Of a DNA stretch of 64,000 bases, positions 12,801 through 27,800 are shown piece after piece (positions within the stretch are counted from its first letter, which is position 1; the number at the start of each line of letters is the position of its first letter). The notes below the pieces were generated by a model that saw only the letters and a list, made by a program, of their open reading frames with translations, made no database searches and was not told the origin of the DNA. The stretch comes from Nereocystis luetkeana (lineage: Eukaryota > Sar > Phaeophyceae > Laminariales > Laminariaceae), in NCBI GenBank assembly GCA_031213475.1, contig JARUPZ010000015.1, forward strand, positions 8,274,528-8,338,527, in the 5' to 3' direction. Position numbers and translations under genes: made by a program.

Positions 12801-15800
12801 CTTGTACTACGGTTCGTGCCTAGCATTTTTATCGCGAGAAAAATTCGCCCCCCTTTCTTCTTTCGTCGACTCGCACTGAATTTCACTGCGTACGCAGAAA
12901 ATATACCACTCTGAAACCTATCAGGTACATAATACTGTAGTTACCGTAGTATCGCTATCACTGGGGGCATATTAACCAGGCCCGATCATGAACACTAAAA
13001 CCTCGTATATATTACACTATTCTCAAGAAGCATATTTGGTCCTGACTATTCTGTTCTCCCGTATTCTTAATATTGCGGGGGGCCATAGTAAATGGGACCA
13101 AATCTTGTTCGTAAAAACAGAGAAATGTGTAGGTTTTTGTGTGTACCGTAGGTCCTATTTACTATGGCTTCCGGTGATAGCATCACAATAAGCTATGGCG
13201 CATATGAGACTTGAGGAAATGTTCGATCTCGCAGCTTTGTTTTTGTTTTTTTCGGATACGCTGTCGCGCGGTAAAAGTAGTACAAGTGGAGGGCGTCAAG
13301 GGCGAAAGTCGGCTGTATATCATACCCAAGGAGAGATACGCGAAACGCGTCGTGGTACGAAAGCTCCTGCTTCGTGTTGGCGCAGCTCGCGTCAGTCATC
13401 TTGTCTAACAATTATCTTTCGCACGCGAATCCCCTTCTGCCCAGATTCTGCCAAACTTGGACCGTCACCTTTCAGCGGAAGCGTCGGCAGGCGGGGACGG
13501 TGTGTCCTCTGGAAAGACAAGGCGCTCCAGAGGCGGGAAGGCGGGATCGTCTCTGGGTTCGGGGGGGCTAGGTGGAAGCACGGACGACCACGGAGAGGAG
13601 GCGAGGAGGAAGGATCTTCGCCGGAGGATAGTCCGGTTTCTCGGAAGGCTGGGAGGAATGTGAGAGCTTAAGAGTTAGCACTCTGTCTGAAAACGAAAGG
13701 ATCGTTAGGGTACTTACATGAGTAATCTCGACCCAACACAGGGATGCACGAAGAGCAACCCCGAAGGGGAAGCAAGCCTGCTACAAGGTACACATCGGGA
13801 AAGTCTATGACACTTGCATCCTCGGCGGCCTAGCGCAGCACGAGAAAGTAGGTCGCGGTTGCGTAGGAAAACAGACCATCTCGCCCGCCCGCCCGCCCAT
13901 CGCTGTGTGCGAGATACGTCGCCAACGACATCGGTTTTTCGTAATTATTTGCATTGTGTAATTCAACGAGGTGCCGCGTTGACTGTCATCCGAATCAACG
14001 CGGGGATAGTAGCCCTGGGTGATCTCGGGCTGATCGCAGCAGAGACGCCTCACCGATCCTGAACGATAGGAAGTATACGAATTAAAGCGGCGACGAGTGT
14101 TACAGCTTGATTATGCCACTCCACAGATGTTGGAGTCCGTTTTGTGACGACGGACTAGGCTATGGTGATGAGTTAATGTGACAACAGCAACAAATGTCAG
14201 TGCGTGGTTCCGTGCTTCGATTCTTCCGTGCACCAGTCCATGAATATGAGTGGGGTATGGGTAGCTTTTCGTTTGTTTGCACAACAACAACAACAACAAC
14301 AGCAACAACAACAGCAACAACAACGGCAAGTCTCCGTGCGTGCTTCCGTGCACTGGTCTTCCGTGCCTCGGTCTGTGTGTATGCGTGGGGTATGGGTACG
14401 TGGTTGCTTGCTTGCTTGTTGGTTCGTTTGTTTGTTGGTTTGTTTGTTTGTTTGTTTGTTTGTTTGCTCGTTTGCTCGTAACAGTATCAACAACGTAACA
14501 ACACAAAAAACACCCTCCTTCGTGATCGCAATTTTTCTTGTCGCTGCTTCCACGCCATGCCTCAAAGGCACTGTCTGTCGGACTTCCCCAGTACAAGAAA
14601 GCACGATACTCGGGTGGCATCCTTAGAGAGTTTTCTTTGTCGTTCTCCTTTTCCCCCCCGTTCTTTCGCTGTTGTGCCGCGTCCGAAGAGATCACCTTAT
14701 ACGGGTGGGCATATGTAATATTCAGAACCAAATGGGGCGTGTAAACATAGCCTTTCAAGTCCATCGTGGATTATTATTATCCCCCCCCCCCCCCCGGTGA
14801 TAGTGCCCGCTCACGCCTCCTGCCGCACTTTCGGCCTCCCTCGCTCGCCTCAGCACACATAGTGTTGTATGCTTATATAGCTTTCCTAAAAGCAAGGGTA
14901 GATTACACCTGTTCATTTTTTCCCTTGGAGTTTTTGTTCTGTTCTCTGGGTTGTGTCGCGTCCAAAATGAATCACCTATAACAGTGGCGGCCGACGCCTC
15001 TTATGCACTGTCGGCCTCCCCCGCTCGCCTCAGCGCAAGAAGTGAATGCTTGCGTCATCGAGCATTCTGAACGTAACGGTAAACCACCTCTTGTTCCTTT
15101 CAATTTTCTCATTCCGTTCTCTGGGTTTTGCCGCGTCCAAAAGGAACCACCTAGTCGCGGCCGACGCCTCGCACGCACTGTCGGACTCCCTCGCGTGGGA
15201 CACCAAGCCACGCATCGTTTTGAATGTACCCTACAAAGAGCAGCAGGAACCGCTGCAGATCTGTCTGGACGGCACCCTGCAGAGACTGGTGGAGCTAGCC
15301 CGGCGCGAGGGGACGAGACAGACCAAGACCCTTGCCGCGGAATGCCTCCACGCCCTCGTGGTGTACATGGTATGTAGCAGTGCGTTTTATTTTTCTTGGT
15401 ATTGGGTCTCCGGTTAATATTGCGACTCGTACAATATATGTATCTGGTGGTATGCTGTTCGTTTTCCCCCCGCTGTTGGTATGCAGCCCCCTCGGTTTTT
15501 GCCGTAACTCGAACGTACAACCTATATCTCTGGGACAAACGTACCCCAGATTTCGGAGTGTTTCCCTCCTGTCTGAGGTGTACGAGCTGCTTCAGTCACC
15601 GCGGGGTATTATTTTGTGCTGTCTTTTTTCCCGGGTTATTCTTCCACTCCAGAGAAAGTTGGGCCTGCTCTGTGACCACGGACTCGATTGCGGCTATGTG
15701 TCGATGTGAGGAGAAGAAAAACAACTACAGCGACAACATAAGACAGTGTACACAGACAGTACAGGGACAAACTTACTTGAAACGAGCTGACAAGGCTGTC

Positions 15801-18800
15801 AATGCCACAGAGGACACCTACTATTAATACTACGGGGGACCATACCTGGTAGTAAATATGACCTACGGTACGCACAAAAACTACAGTACCTGGTATATGT
15901 TTACCTATTTTTACTAACAGTATTTGGTTATATTTACTATGGCCCCCCGTAATAAGAAAACGGAGACTAAGAAAGGCGAGCTGGGTTTCACAGGATAATA
16001 CGCAACTCAGATGAAGTTAGTGCAGACCGCACCCATTCCAGCGTCAGCAAATCCAGCGTTGACCAGCGTGCCCGTTTGTTACCGCTGTAGTACGACTCCT
16101 GCAAATGTCCAGTAGCATAAAGGCAATGGAGGGGATGTAAACGCGTGAACAGTGCGGGTATTTCGTGTAGTGGTTTCAAACTACCGTGCGCATGTCGAGC
16201 GAGATATGCATGTTACGCGACACAGTTTTGTCTGAACCGCCCTTCCCTGTACACGAGAGGAGAATTGCCCATGCATATATCACAATTCGTCGGCAGGAAC
16301 GTATTTGTCTCTCGAGTCTGTCCATCGCGATTCGCCGCAGGAAATACGGGTCAGGTACTGAATCGGTAGAGGCTCGACTCGCCTCCTTCCAATATTTGGT
16401 AATTGCAGTTTTGATGTGTCTGTTCAGGCGTCTGTTGACCTGTCGGCTGACCTGTCTGCTGACCTTTCGGTTGACCTGTCTGTTGCCGTGTTATCTTGCG
16501 GCATGGTCGGGAGAAATGACTTTCTACTGCGACAGTTGCCCACTTCCTGTCGCCTGTGGCTCGTACCGAGCGCACACCTTTCGTGATTCCTGGACGTGCT
16601 GCAAACGACCTCTGTTTTTTTGTATGTTTACGCAAAATTCGCGTGACTATGCTTTCCGCCGTAACGTCTTTTTTTTCAACGCCCAGTGAAACAAATTTGG
16701 TCCTGCTTCCTTTGTACCAGTATTGCGTACGGTTCGCACTTAAACTTGCTTCAGAGCTACTCTGATAAGGGGGGCGATATTAATCAGAACCCACGGTTGA
16801 CGAAAAAAACTAATGTATTCCCCCAACCAGTATCGGTGTGAGTTTGGTTTTCTGTTATGAACTTGAATTGGTGGCCTTTAGGGAATTTATTCGAGGCGGG
16901 CATTCTTGTGGCCTGTAGAGACGGGCATTCTTTTGACGCGTACGATACATGTGGGCCTGCTGTTTGGTGTTAAACTTGGACCTCGTCAAAGGTGGGCTGC
17001 ACGGCCACTGACCCTTCTTCGGGTCAGCGTGGCCGCCCTGGAGAATTTTCCAAGCTATTTCGGCGCATCTTCCCGGCGGTCCTTCGGCTCGCGGTCGACC
17101 TCGACGAGACGACGAGAACGCTTTTCTCCAAGCTTTCGATGCAGCTGGTGCGCTGGTTTTCGCAGGTGCGCTCGAGGCTTGCGCTCCGCCAAGGGGCTGC
17201 AGGCTTGTATGTAGGTCGTCAAAGGTTGAGCATTGGCTTTGTATAAGCGGGGTGTGGCGTTTCTTTGGCGTTGTTTTCGTGACGTATTTCGTACAAAAAA
17301 ACACGCTCCCTTTATTCGCGTGGTAGTGGTGCTGGCGCCACGGGCAACGTGCCGACGAATGCGAATCGGATCAGAGACCATAATTTTTAATTTCAACCGT
17401 GCCGACAAGCGAGGTCATGAAAAAAGCTTCGTCATTTTGAGACCCAAATGTGTCGAAAACGAAATCATTACCACAAGAGGCCAAATTTTTCGATTCCTAT
17501 CCGACGACTGCAACTGTACCATGCACGGAATGCACGGGGCGACACAGGCGCAGACGGATAACGACGATACGTTGGCTTTGCTGGATTGCCTCGGAGAAGG
17601 CGCGGCCGCGGAGGAGGGAGGGCCGCTTCGGGAGGTCTGCGCGAAGGGCGTTGTTGAATTCCTCCGCTATGCCATCAAGCAGACGAGCAAAAGACAGCAG
17701 GTGAGAGCAATTGGAGGGGGGCGGGGGTGAACGAAAGATAATTTCTCGAGCTATATCCATGGCGTAAAAAGCTGGGTCAAGTCGTATGTACTCTTTATTG
17801 GTGCACTTGCACCCATTTTGCCGAACCTTCTGCCCCCCCCCCCCCCCCCCTCCCATTCATTAGTTTCGTAATTTTTCATCCCACTCCCTTCCGAGGTTTA
17901 ACTCAGGCCCGGGGTCACATAGTAGGATCTCCCCCCCCCCCCCCCCCTTTTTTTTTTTTTTTTTTGGCGGTCGCCCACAGCTGGTTATCCAGTTCGATCA
18001 TTTGTGCGAGGTAAAGAACCTTTACTCTGCACAAGGAAATTGATCGTATCACGTAGTGTTCAAGGTAAGGCACCCAAGAGGCAGTTACATAGTACTCCCA
18101 TTGCTGTCTCTGGAAATGCCTACACCGGAAATTAAATTAACTCATTGAAGCTGTCATCCATATGCAAGTCCGCCTCACAAGTGGTTCTTAGTAGGATGCA
18201 GCTCACTCTTCATGCGACTCGCCAGACACCTCACGGCTCTTCGCGCTTGGTGCAAGCAATGTCTGCCTGGTCGGTGAAAACCCGACATGCTCCGTCCCGG
18301 CATTGTAGGGATGCGAGGGTCTATGGTCATACGACTACGGCCATGCATGAGATCGAGTACATCTCTCCTATCGAGTACACCCCCCCCCCCCGACTACGGT
18401 ACGGGCCTTGAACTTTGTTCACGACAAGGGTTCAGCACTTTTTACCCCCGGTCGACTCACGTCGACTAAAGCTAGACCAACTCGTGTACACTACATACTG
18501 CAGTTACGCCTCATGTGGCGCGGTATTTCTGCAACGTCAAACAATCTTTGTGAAGGATGGGCGTGACTAGAATCACTTGTGGAGCTCTCAGTGATGACGA
18601 CGGGGTCTTATTTATTGGGGCACGACATGCCTCTTTGAAAATTAGAAAAACGCCGTCGCGAGTCATACGAACGCCGCGGGTACGACGTCTGTTGGTAGAG
18701 CGCGGAAGAGCGACCCGATAAAAGCAGAGCTAAGGAAGACATATTTCAACTTAGTCCTTTTACTACTGCAACACATTTTCCGGTCCAATTCCGAGGAGTT

Positions 18801-21800
18801 TGTACCGGAATCGAGCGTTTTCGGGTCCAATTCCGAGGAGTTTGTACCGGAATCGAGCGTTCAGTGGTAAAGGGGCTAACGCCATGCAAGACATTTTGAG
18901 TAGTTGGTCATGTTACCGCGCAACGAGAATGGACCTACTGATACCTTAACCATTGTGTGCACTACCGAGCGTATTTTGAGCAAATTGATGGGTACACCGC
19001 ACGAAAAAAGAGTGAACCTTACCCTATATTAATCCATGGTGTCACTCTTCACTCTCCTTCAACAGGCGGCTGGACCCGTCGCTGTGGACGCATTGCTCAC
19101 CCGCGTGTTCTCTCTCGCGATGCACCCGGACAAAAACCGTCGGCTGGGGGGGCTGATGGCCTTCAACCAGTTGTGCCGTCCGCTACGGGAGGAAACTGCC
19201 CTTCTCGACAGGTGGGTGGCATCGCGTTACCGTAGTTTCTCCTTTTTTCTTATTCTCCTTTTTCCTCCCGTTATTTTTGGATTGATTTCACTCACTGGGT
19301 TGATTTCAAATATGTATATATATTTCAAGTTTTTTCTTTGCATGAGGTTGTACGACGTGCTTCAGTTATGTTGTGTGTATCGTACCGCTTTGTGTTTCAG
19401 GTTTTTTAATGTTTCTGTTCATTTCCTGAGGCATTCTTCCCCATTCTAGAGTTCTTTGAAGCCCGTTTCTGTCCCGTGGCCACGGGCTATAGTTTCGGCA
19501 ATGGGTTTATGTGACAACAGCAGCAACAACAATATCACACAAGGCGAAAAGATAGGGCACCCCCTGGAATGTTTGTTCGGGCTGATTCCCTCCAAATCAG
19601 GGGGGGGAGGGGGGGCACAGAACGAAAACGACGGCTTTGGAAACATTTCGTCAAGACCGTTCCACATGGACGCATCTGTGGGCGTATGCACTCTCCCTAT
19701 CGCTTGGACAATCAGCTTAGAAACTTTTCACACAGGTTATACGGTACCAGGTATATACCTTGAAGCGTCCCACGCGAGCGTGACGTGGATCAGGTTTCTT
19801 GCCGCAACGATCGACGACTGCCACTAGCGAGCAGGATTAATGTTTCATGCTGTTAATACTAGTGTGCGCCTTTTTGTCGCGATGCAGTCGGTCGACCGGT
19901 CGGCGGGTGGTTCTTAGTTTGTGCTATTTCCGCAAGTCTGTCACCGTCGGCTCTTGCCCGGTTGATTTTACTCTGTTTTGCTGCGTCCACCACTACTGTG
20001 CTATTTAATTTTCTGAGGACAAGCATAGGCAGTTTCACGCCTTGGACAGATGGTCGATTCCCACTTCACGGTCTAGGGTTTCCAGGGCAGACGTATCTCT
20101 GATCTGTATGATCTGTATGATCTAGATGTTGCCGGGTGGGAGCCGTATAATGTGCACCATCTAGGGCAGGTTTCCAGGGTTGGATCTGTACCACACAGAT
20201 CCTACACAATATCTCGCTAGGGCAGGCTAGTATGTAGTGACCTAGGTCGTGATCGTCCAAGGTGTCAGTTAGTTGCCTGCCTTTCTGGCACTCCCCCGTC
20301 CGCTCCCCTTCTGATTGCAATCATCAACACGTTGGTTTCCGAGCCTTTCCTTCGTACGACTAAGGCCATGTATGATGTCGAGTACACCGCCCCCCCCTCC
20401 ACGCCTCCCCCCCATGCCTTCCCAGAAAGACCGCCTCACAAGCGGTTTTTAGTAGGATGCAGCTCAACCTTCATGCGACTCGCCGAACACCTGACATTTT
20501 GCTTCGCGCTTGGAGCAAGCAGTGTCTGGCCGGTGAAAACCTTACGTACTCCGTCCCGGCATTGTAGGGGTGCAAGGGTCAATGGTCACACGAATTACGG
20601 CCATGCATGACCCGAGCACACACACACCCGGCCAAGCAATGTCCGCTTGGTCGGGGAAAGCCCGATGTGCTCCGTTTCCCGGCATTACAGTGTTGCGAGG
20701 GTCTATAGCCAGACGACTACGGCCATAATTTGAGTACCCCTCCCGCACCTCCCCCCCCTCCCCCCCACCCTCGCCCCTTCTCCCGCCTGTCCCCCGCACT
20801 TGTCGAAGGTACGCCCTGCGGTTGCTGCACGTGGCATTGATCTCCCTTCGACGAGCGCACCACGATCATTCGGCGCTAGGTGTCGCGGACGCTGCCTCCT
20901 CCGCTGTAGATCGCGCTCTGCGAGTCGTCCACGACTCGGTGGCGAAAATGGGAGACAGGGGCGATCTACTGGGACGCAAAGACGAGCGCGGACAGCTGGG
21001 AAACGTCGAAGAAGTCGCGGGGTGGGCCTGGGAACGGGTGAGGGAGAAGTCTGCTATAGGAGGTTTTCGTTGGGGAGTGATCGTGTGTTTCGCTCCAAGG
21101 AAGCATATGCTATGTAAGGTAGAGGGGGTTAACCGTCTCTGAGGTTGCTTTCTTGCTCGAGGAAACCTCTCCTAAGACGTCACCCCAAAAAAGCAATGTT
21201 ATGCTTAGCCCGATCAGCAAACCCTTGAGCCTAGGCAGTACCACGGCCTAGGTGTATGGTACCAGGTATGAAGTAACGAGTAAATGTTGTAAAATAATTA
21301 TGTCCGGGGGGCACACAGTAATCGGAACCCACGATGGACCCATATTCGGCTGTGCTTACTGCATACGCCCACCCGTGTTCATTGGATCATGATGGTGTTG
21401 AGTAGTTCCTCAGTTAAGAAGCCCCTCCATGATTGTTTTGGCCAAAAACATCTACCCCTTGGTAGCACGGGTTCAAAAACCGCACGTAGCCTTAAGGAGC
21501 GTGGTGACGCCCTTGTGCATAGGGGCTGCTTTCGGTGGTCATTCCTCACGTAGAGCCTATCGGAGAGATCTATTTTATCGTTGGTTGTGACGTTTCCTTT
21601 TGTTTTGGGTGCGTCTGCAACTGGCCGTAGCTCTGAGTCCGTCCTACTGTCTGCACGCCCGTTTGTTTGTTTTTGTTCTTTTGTGGTGTGCGTGTTCCTT
21701 TCTTCCTCGGGCGCGCTTCTCGGAGTGCATTGCTCGGGAGTTTGATGCGGTTTCGCCTACACTGAGCGTATTTCACGTCCTGGTTGGAGGCTCGACATTT

Positions 21801-24800
21801 CCACTCGTGTGCGCTTCTTAGCCCCGTTTAGCTCTGCAGCCTTTTTTCAGAGGCACATTGCTTTTACTTTGAGAGTTGAATCATTTTACCAGTGGGAAAG
21901 GGGTTCCAAACTCTTCAATCGGCATTTCAATGTAGGGTTTTAGCCTGCATCGAGCTTATGTTTTTGCCACGGTTGGTGGTCAACGCTCAACATTGCCACC
22001 GCTGTTTGTTTTCGTCATTCCGTGTCCTCCTTTCGAGATCAGGTTGGTGCCTTGGAGACCAGGTTCCGCCGGAAGTGCATGACAGTCCTTCTTGCGCTGT
22101 GCCCCCTCCTTGTCGGCGACCCCGGCGACCCACCTCCCGACAACGAAGGCGCCCGTGTCTGGGTCTGGCGCCGCATGGAAGAGTCGGGGAGAGGCGGAGT
22201 GACCGAAGCGGTTCGAGTATTCGAGAGCACCCACCATCAAGGCCAATCTGAGGGTGGGACACACTGAACTATGGCGTCGCACCCATTGTGACATTGTCAC
22301 CGCTGGCTGTGAGCCATATGCTTTGCCCCTGTTGTCTGCGTTCACTGCCGTTCTTGCCCACGCAGTCTGGTTTTTACTGCCGATTAATATGCCAACACGT
22401 TTCTTGTGTTGTGCAGGAGGAGGGATTGTGTCAGTGACGTGTCTATCGCCTCGAGACGTCTTGTGAACCAGACACTCACTTAATATTTCGATCAGCAATG
22501 AAGCCACAAGCGGCAAGCGGCTTATCTTGCTACTAATGAGTAAAGTGCGGCGTGTACGACTCCTTCCATTGCCGCTGTGGGAGTAGCTGATCGTCGAGAC
22601 AATGCGGAACGTTTTCATTCAGATGTGTCTTTTTGCAGCTCATATTTTCTGCACAGCACGACTGAAGGGAATCAACTTACCATAAACGCGTGCTACTATT
22701 CGGTAGGGTTGTGCCTTTTTTGTTTCTTTTGAGGCTTGCTCACTTAAGGAGGTTCATACCCCTCACCCAAAAACTGTTTTTTCTATGTTTTTCAATAAAA
22801 ATGTAAACTTAACCCGATGGAACAATCCCGTGGCCTCGTTGGCATACCACAAATAGTATCGTAAAACACTACAGCAGTGGTGATGTACCCATTTCAAGAC
22901 CATCCGGTGTTACCCCTTTTAAGACCGCAGTCCCGTTTTGGGGACAAACTCCTTCGAAGATTTTGAGTGGTTCGTCCCCCACTACGGGGCTTACTGAAGT
23001 TTGCCCTAAAAGGGTTATAGTTAACCCTCTTGGGACTTCAGGTGGGGAAAAATTGACGATAAAAAGCGGCGATTGCAGCAGCGGTTACCGCGTGTATTTG
23101 GCGAATGGCACAAAGTGGTGCCCGAGTTACGATGCAAGGAGGCGTGGGGCACGGGGACGATCAACATAGTCTTATGGCTGTGCACGCTGCCGGGTTTTCT
23201 GTCACGCTATATACTCGCAGAATGTTTGAAGTACCACCAAAGCTGTTATAGCTCTGGTCGCTGTCTCGCAGTCCAGAAGGCGTCAAGAAGGGCCGTATTA
23301 GTCATGAGACAGGGTGAATCGGCTCATTTGTCAAGAGAAAAACACCTGTGCTCGAAAGTAGTACGATGATGATATCATGTTTCCAGTAGGAAAATATACG
23401 GTAAGAACATACAACGTAGTGGAGATTAGACGGAGTCAAACCGGTGTACCACGAGGAAAAAAGACTACGTAGCCGTAGTATGGGACTACGTTATCAGCAA
23501 TAAAATTTACTACCAATATTTTGAATGTTGGGGATAAGACCACGTTTTTTGGGCTTCGTCAAGGGGTGGTCTTCAAAGGGGTCCACGACCTTAACTATTA
23601 CGGGGGACCTTAGTAAGTAGGACCAAATATTGTTAGTAAAAATAGGGAAATATATAGTTTTTTTGTGTGTACCGTAGGTCCTGTTAGCTATGGTCCCCCG
23701 TAATAGGCACCAGGTCCTGGATCGCCTGTTTTTTTGTCTCCATTGCTATTTTTTCGCGTTTTGTTTGTGCGTTTCTTCATTTCCTTGTCTTGTCTGTCTG
23801 TCTGTTTGTTTGCTTGTTCGTCGTTTCCGTGTTGGTTTGTTCGTTGTTCGTTCATAATGATGTCTACGTAGGTACTTCGTTTTGTTCTCTTTATTCAGTT
23901 TTGTTTGCTCAGTTTTCGTGCCTCTCGTCGTTTTCTCGTAAATCTTGGTCCAAAAGGAAAGCTCCACCCCCCTTATCGTAACACGCCTCCGTATAATACT
24001 TTCCCCCCCACACAGCAAAGAGGGCGGATGTTTTTTTGTCGCAAACGGACTTCACCTACCACCGTAAAACACGCAAAATGACACACCCTCCCTCTGGGAT
24101 GAATTTTGGAGCCGATTTTCTCTAAACACTAGGGCGGCATCTACACAAACGAGAACGTTTTTTATAATCCTCCGGCAGATTGGTAAAAATAAAGCCTAAG
24201 CTCACCACACTTCTGGTGGCTTTGCGTGCAAAGATCTGGAGAAAGTTTTATTTTTCTTTTTTCCCGTAATAGGCGCATCGCTCCCCTCGGCGGTTTTTGG
24301 GACTTTCCTTGTTGACAGAAAAATAAACAGGTTGGAAATTCTTCCGAGGGGACATGTGTTATCTTTTTACTGTTTTTTGTTTTTGCTTGAAAAATTGGTA
24401 GCTGTGATGAGATCGAGGTTTTGTTTTGTTGAAACTTCATCTTCGCAAGCTTGGTGGGGTGCTTCGATCGCGCATGAACTACGGGTTTTGAGAGGAACGT
24501 TCCAGCGAGTTATACAGTGAACGTTTTTCAGCGAGAACGTTCAACATTTAGCCACGCGCTTACTTACCTACCACACGCTCTTTTTCTCAGAGAAACGTCG
24601 TCCCCGATTCGAAATTGAACCTGCAGCAGGCGGCGGCGATCACGGTGCTGGTGTGGACAGCATGCTCGGGTACGAGGACAGAGAGCGGGGGCGAGACCAA
24701 AAGAGCGAGTGGGACCGCGTGGCCACCTCGGCGGACTGCTACAACTTCGGCCGCGAAACCGGCATCATCACGGCGGATGAACTATTTTTGGGTGCAAAAG

Positions 24801-27800
24801 TCGAACACACCGCGCCCGGTGGTGGTGATGGTGGTGAGCACGAAAGGGCAGAAGGTGGCGGCCAAGGGAAAGGACAAGCCTCCGGCAAGAAACGAAAGTT
24901 GTCGTCTCCGAGGAGTAGGGGCGGTGCTGAGGCAGAAGAAGGTGGCATGTCCGCTGCGCCTCCGCGAGTGCTTCGCTCATTAGCGGGGATTGTTGAGCGA
25001 TTCGGGAAGTACCTCGAAGAGTTTCCGTTTCAATCTTTGGTGGGAGAGGTTTGGAGTCAGGGTCAGACACCTGGCAACGCCGGGGCTAACGAGACACGCG
25101 AGGAGGGGGGTCTTGCTAGGGGCGGAGCGGGGCACGGCCCCCCCCTCTCGCCGGGGTCTCGGGCGTCCGTCCCTCCCCGGCCTCTGGTCTTGGATGATCC
25201 GGGTGCCCTCCCCACTGATCGCGCGGCGGCGCGGCTTTCTCGCGCCGTTCTTCTCCGCAGAAGCTTCACCCTGCTTGCCGGGTGTTTGTCCGACAGTGCT
25301 CGGCCGGCCGAAATGGCGACGCTGCTGGCGGAGGAAGGTCTGTGGGGTCGAGACATGCACCTCGTCGTGATCTACTCGCTCGTGTGGCCTTGGGCCGGAG
25401 GGCTGCTGCCCCGTTCTTCCGATGGGGACGAGGTGGAACAGTGTGAGTTTGGGAGATGCGGCTTCGAGTCGGCTGGATTTCACAGCCACCACCTTGTCCC
25501 GAATATATCATGGCCCTTTGGATTCAATATGAATGTAGTTTTCAAACGACACTTATATCTCGGGACAGATTGGTAGTTGGCTCGACTTCACAGCCATTAG
25601 GAGGGAATCTAGTAATCAAGGCCCAAGACAGACACAAAAATCTATGTATTCCACTATTTTACTATCCATGTTTGGTCGTGATTACTACCAGGTATGTCCC
25701 CCCGTTGTAGGTCTTTGTTGAGTGGCGAAGTAAGCCAACCAACTGGGTTTAGTTTTTTCAGAGAAACTTTGGCTGATAATTGATAGGGTGTTTAGTCAGT
25801 GCAGCAGTGGCTACGGTCATGTTTTTCATTTATACCCTCAACATTTTTCAACACCCTCGAGCAGCTCGAATATACCCTCCGCGTATCTCTGCCCGTCTGC
25901 CCCCAAAACATTGTGGCACGTCGTATGTATGGGCGCAGTCCTCCCAGCAGCCGTAGGACGCCTGCTGAAACACTGGAAAATCCTGGACAAGGCCGCAGGC
26001 GAAGGAAAGGGTTTTTTGCAGACCCTGCAAACCCTCTTGCGGGTGCAGGTTTCCGAAGGAGACAGTGCCGCGGCGCTAGTTGGAGGCGAGGATGCTTCTT
26101 CTTTCCGCCGGCGTGATGGCAACAGCGCGACCGCGAGTGCCACCAACCTTCCCCGCGATGTCGACCTCTGCCGGTGGATTCTGTGGCGGTGTCTTTCCTC
26201 ACAAGAGGCGTTCTCTCGGCCCTCTCGTACTGGACGTGAAAGCGGTGTCGGTGGTCACGCACGCCGCCGACTCAGAGCACCCGTTACCAACAGCAGCAGG
26301 ACGTTCTCGAGAAAGCGGCAACCACCGCCGGACGAGGAACTCACCGGCCGCGTTATCCGAGCTTACCGGGCCTTTGCCACCGCCGGTCTGTTTGGCAGCG
26401 GAGGTAGCGGTGACGCGCTTGACCTTGCCGCTGGTCTGTGGTCGACGGTGCTCCGCCTACCGGAAGGGCTTCGACCAGCTTCCGAGCACCGTGCCAGCTT
26501 GGCCCTGCGGTTGGCGATCGATCTGGGGCTTCCGACAATATCTGGAACCGCCGGCTCGACACGCAATGCTCGGACTGCAAGCGGCGGCAGCAGCGGTGGT
26601 GGTGGTAGCGACGACAGCAGCTTCGCGATGAGTTATTCACCCACCTCCGCCCGCTCCAGCGGGGGGCGTGGTACCGGTACCACGTCCCTTCTGCACGCGA
26701 GCGAAGACGCGAAACCCCGGCATGCCGCGTCGATTCTTGCGGGCCTGTTGGACGTGCACCCGGTGGGGAAGGCAGAGGTAGGAGGGGCCTACGGTGGTGA
26801 CGACACGAAGTCTTCCGCGACTGGGGGGCGACAAGTGGCGGGAGGGGCAACACGCGGCGCGCTGTTCTACCGCCGGTTCTCGGAACCCATTCACGAAGCT
26901 TTGCTCAAGCGAGGAGGTAAAGTTGAGGCTGTTCACTCCCCGCATGCCCCCCCCCCCCCGCGGCCAAGCTGGCCATACTACTACGGCCATGCATGGTATC
27001 GAGGACATCTCTCGTATCGAGGATTCCCCCCCCCCCCCTCCCCCCGCCTCCTGCTTGACCGCAGGGAATCGGGATCGGCCATCTCAAAAGAGGCAGATGG
27101 AGGGTAAGGTGGCCGATATTTCGGTTTGTGGCCTCCTTTTACTCATTTAGATCTGTACCCAAGGTTTTGAGAGACGTACTACTTTGAGCGACTATGCGAT
27201 ACGTTTTGCAGTTCTCAAAAAGTTAAGGCTGGCTGCATGCGTGTTTCCGAGGGGGCTGGTACATGCAGTTCCATGGCATATCATACTCGTGAGGACCATC
27301 AACCTAACGTCGGTAAGGATGTGGAGCGGTGTTCTTGTTTGCCTCATGTCTGAGACGCCAAAACCGCTGTCATCGTACTGCTCACCACGTGGTATCGTTG
27401 GAGGAGGCGTGCCGCGGGTCTTGCTGGGGACGAAATTCATGACGGGGGGTTGGGCACCGGGGGCCTAGATTTTGGCCAATAGCACACTAGTACGTTGATT
27501 TGCCATGAAAAGCGAGTGTCCCCATACGGGTATAACTTTAGGTTTTCTGTCGCCGTTGGCCACCAATTACCGACCTATCCCGCTTGCGATACAGCTGTCT
27601 GTGGCATCCAAATATTCAACCCAGCCGCAGCCGTACCGTCCCCACAAACCTATCCTCCGGCCTACTCCATTACAGGCGCTTGTCCTTGGCCCCGGGTATG
27701 CCGATCGCTGGTGGAGGCGTGTGTGTCCTCCGGAGCGGACGAGGGGGCAATTAAGAAACGTCTCCTGCTAGCGACGCAGGCGTTTACGGTGCTGGAAGGT

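Noticed and set aside
14111-14764. 217-codon minus-strand ORF with Lys/Gln/Thr and Leu runs
   Set aside because: It is the complement of TTTG and CAA microsatellites plus REP-E; no conserved protein character.
21980-22618. 212-codon minus-strand ORF
   Set aside because: Antisense to exon 12, with no recognisable domain; the plus-strand match is clear.
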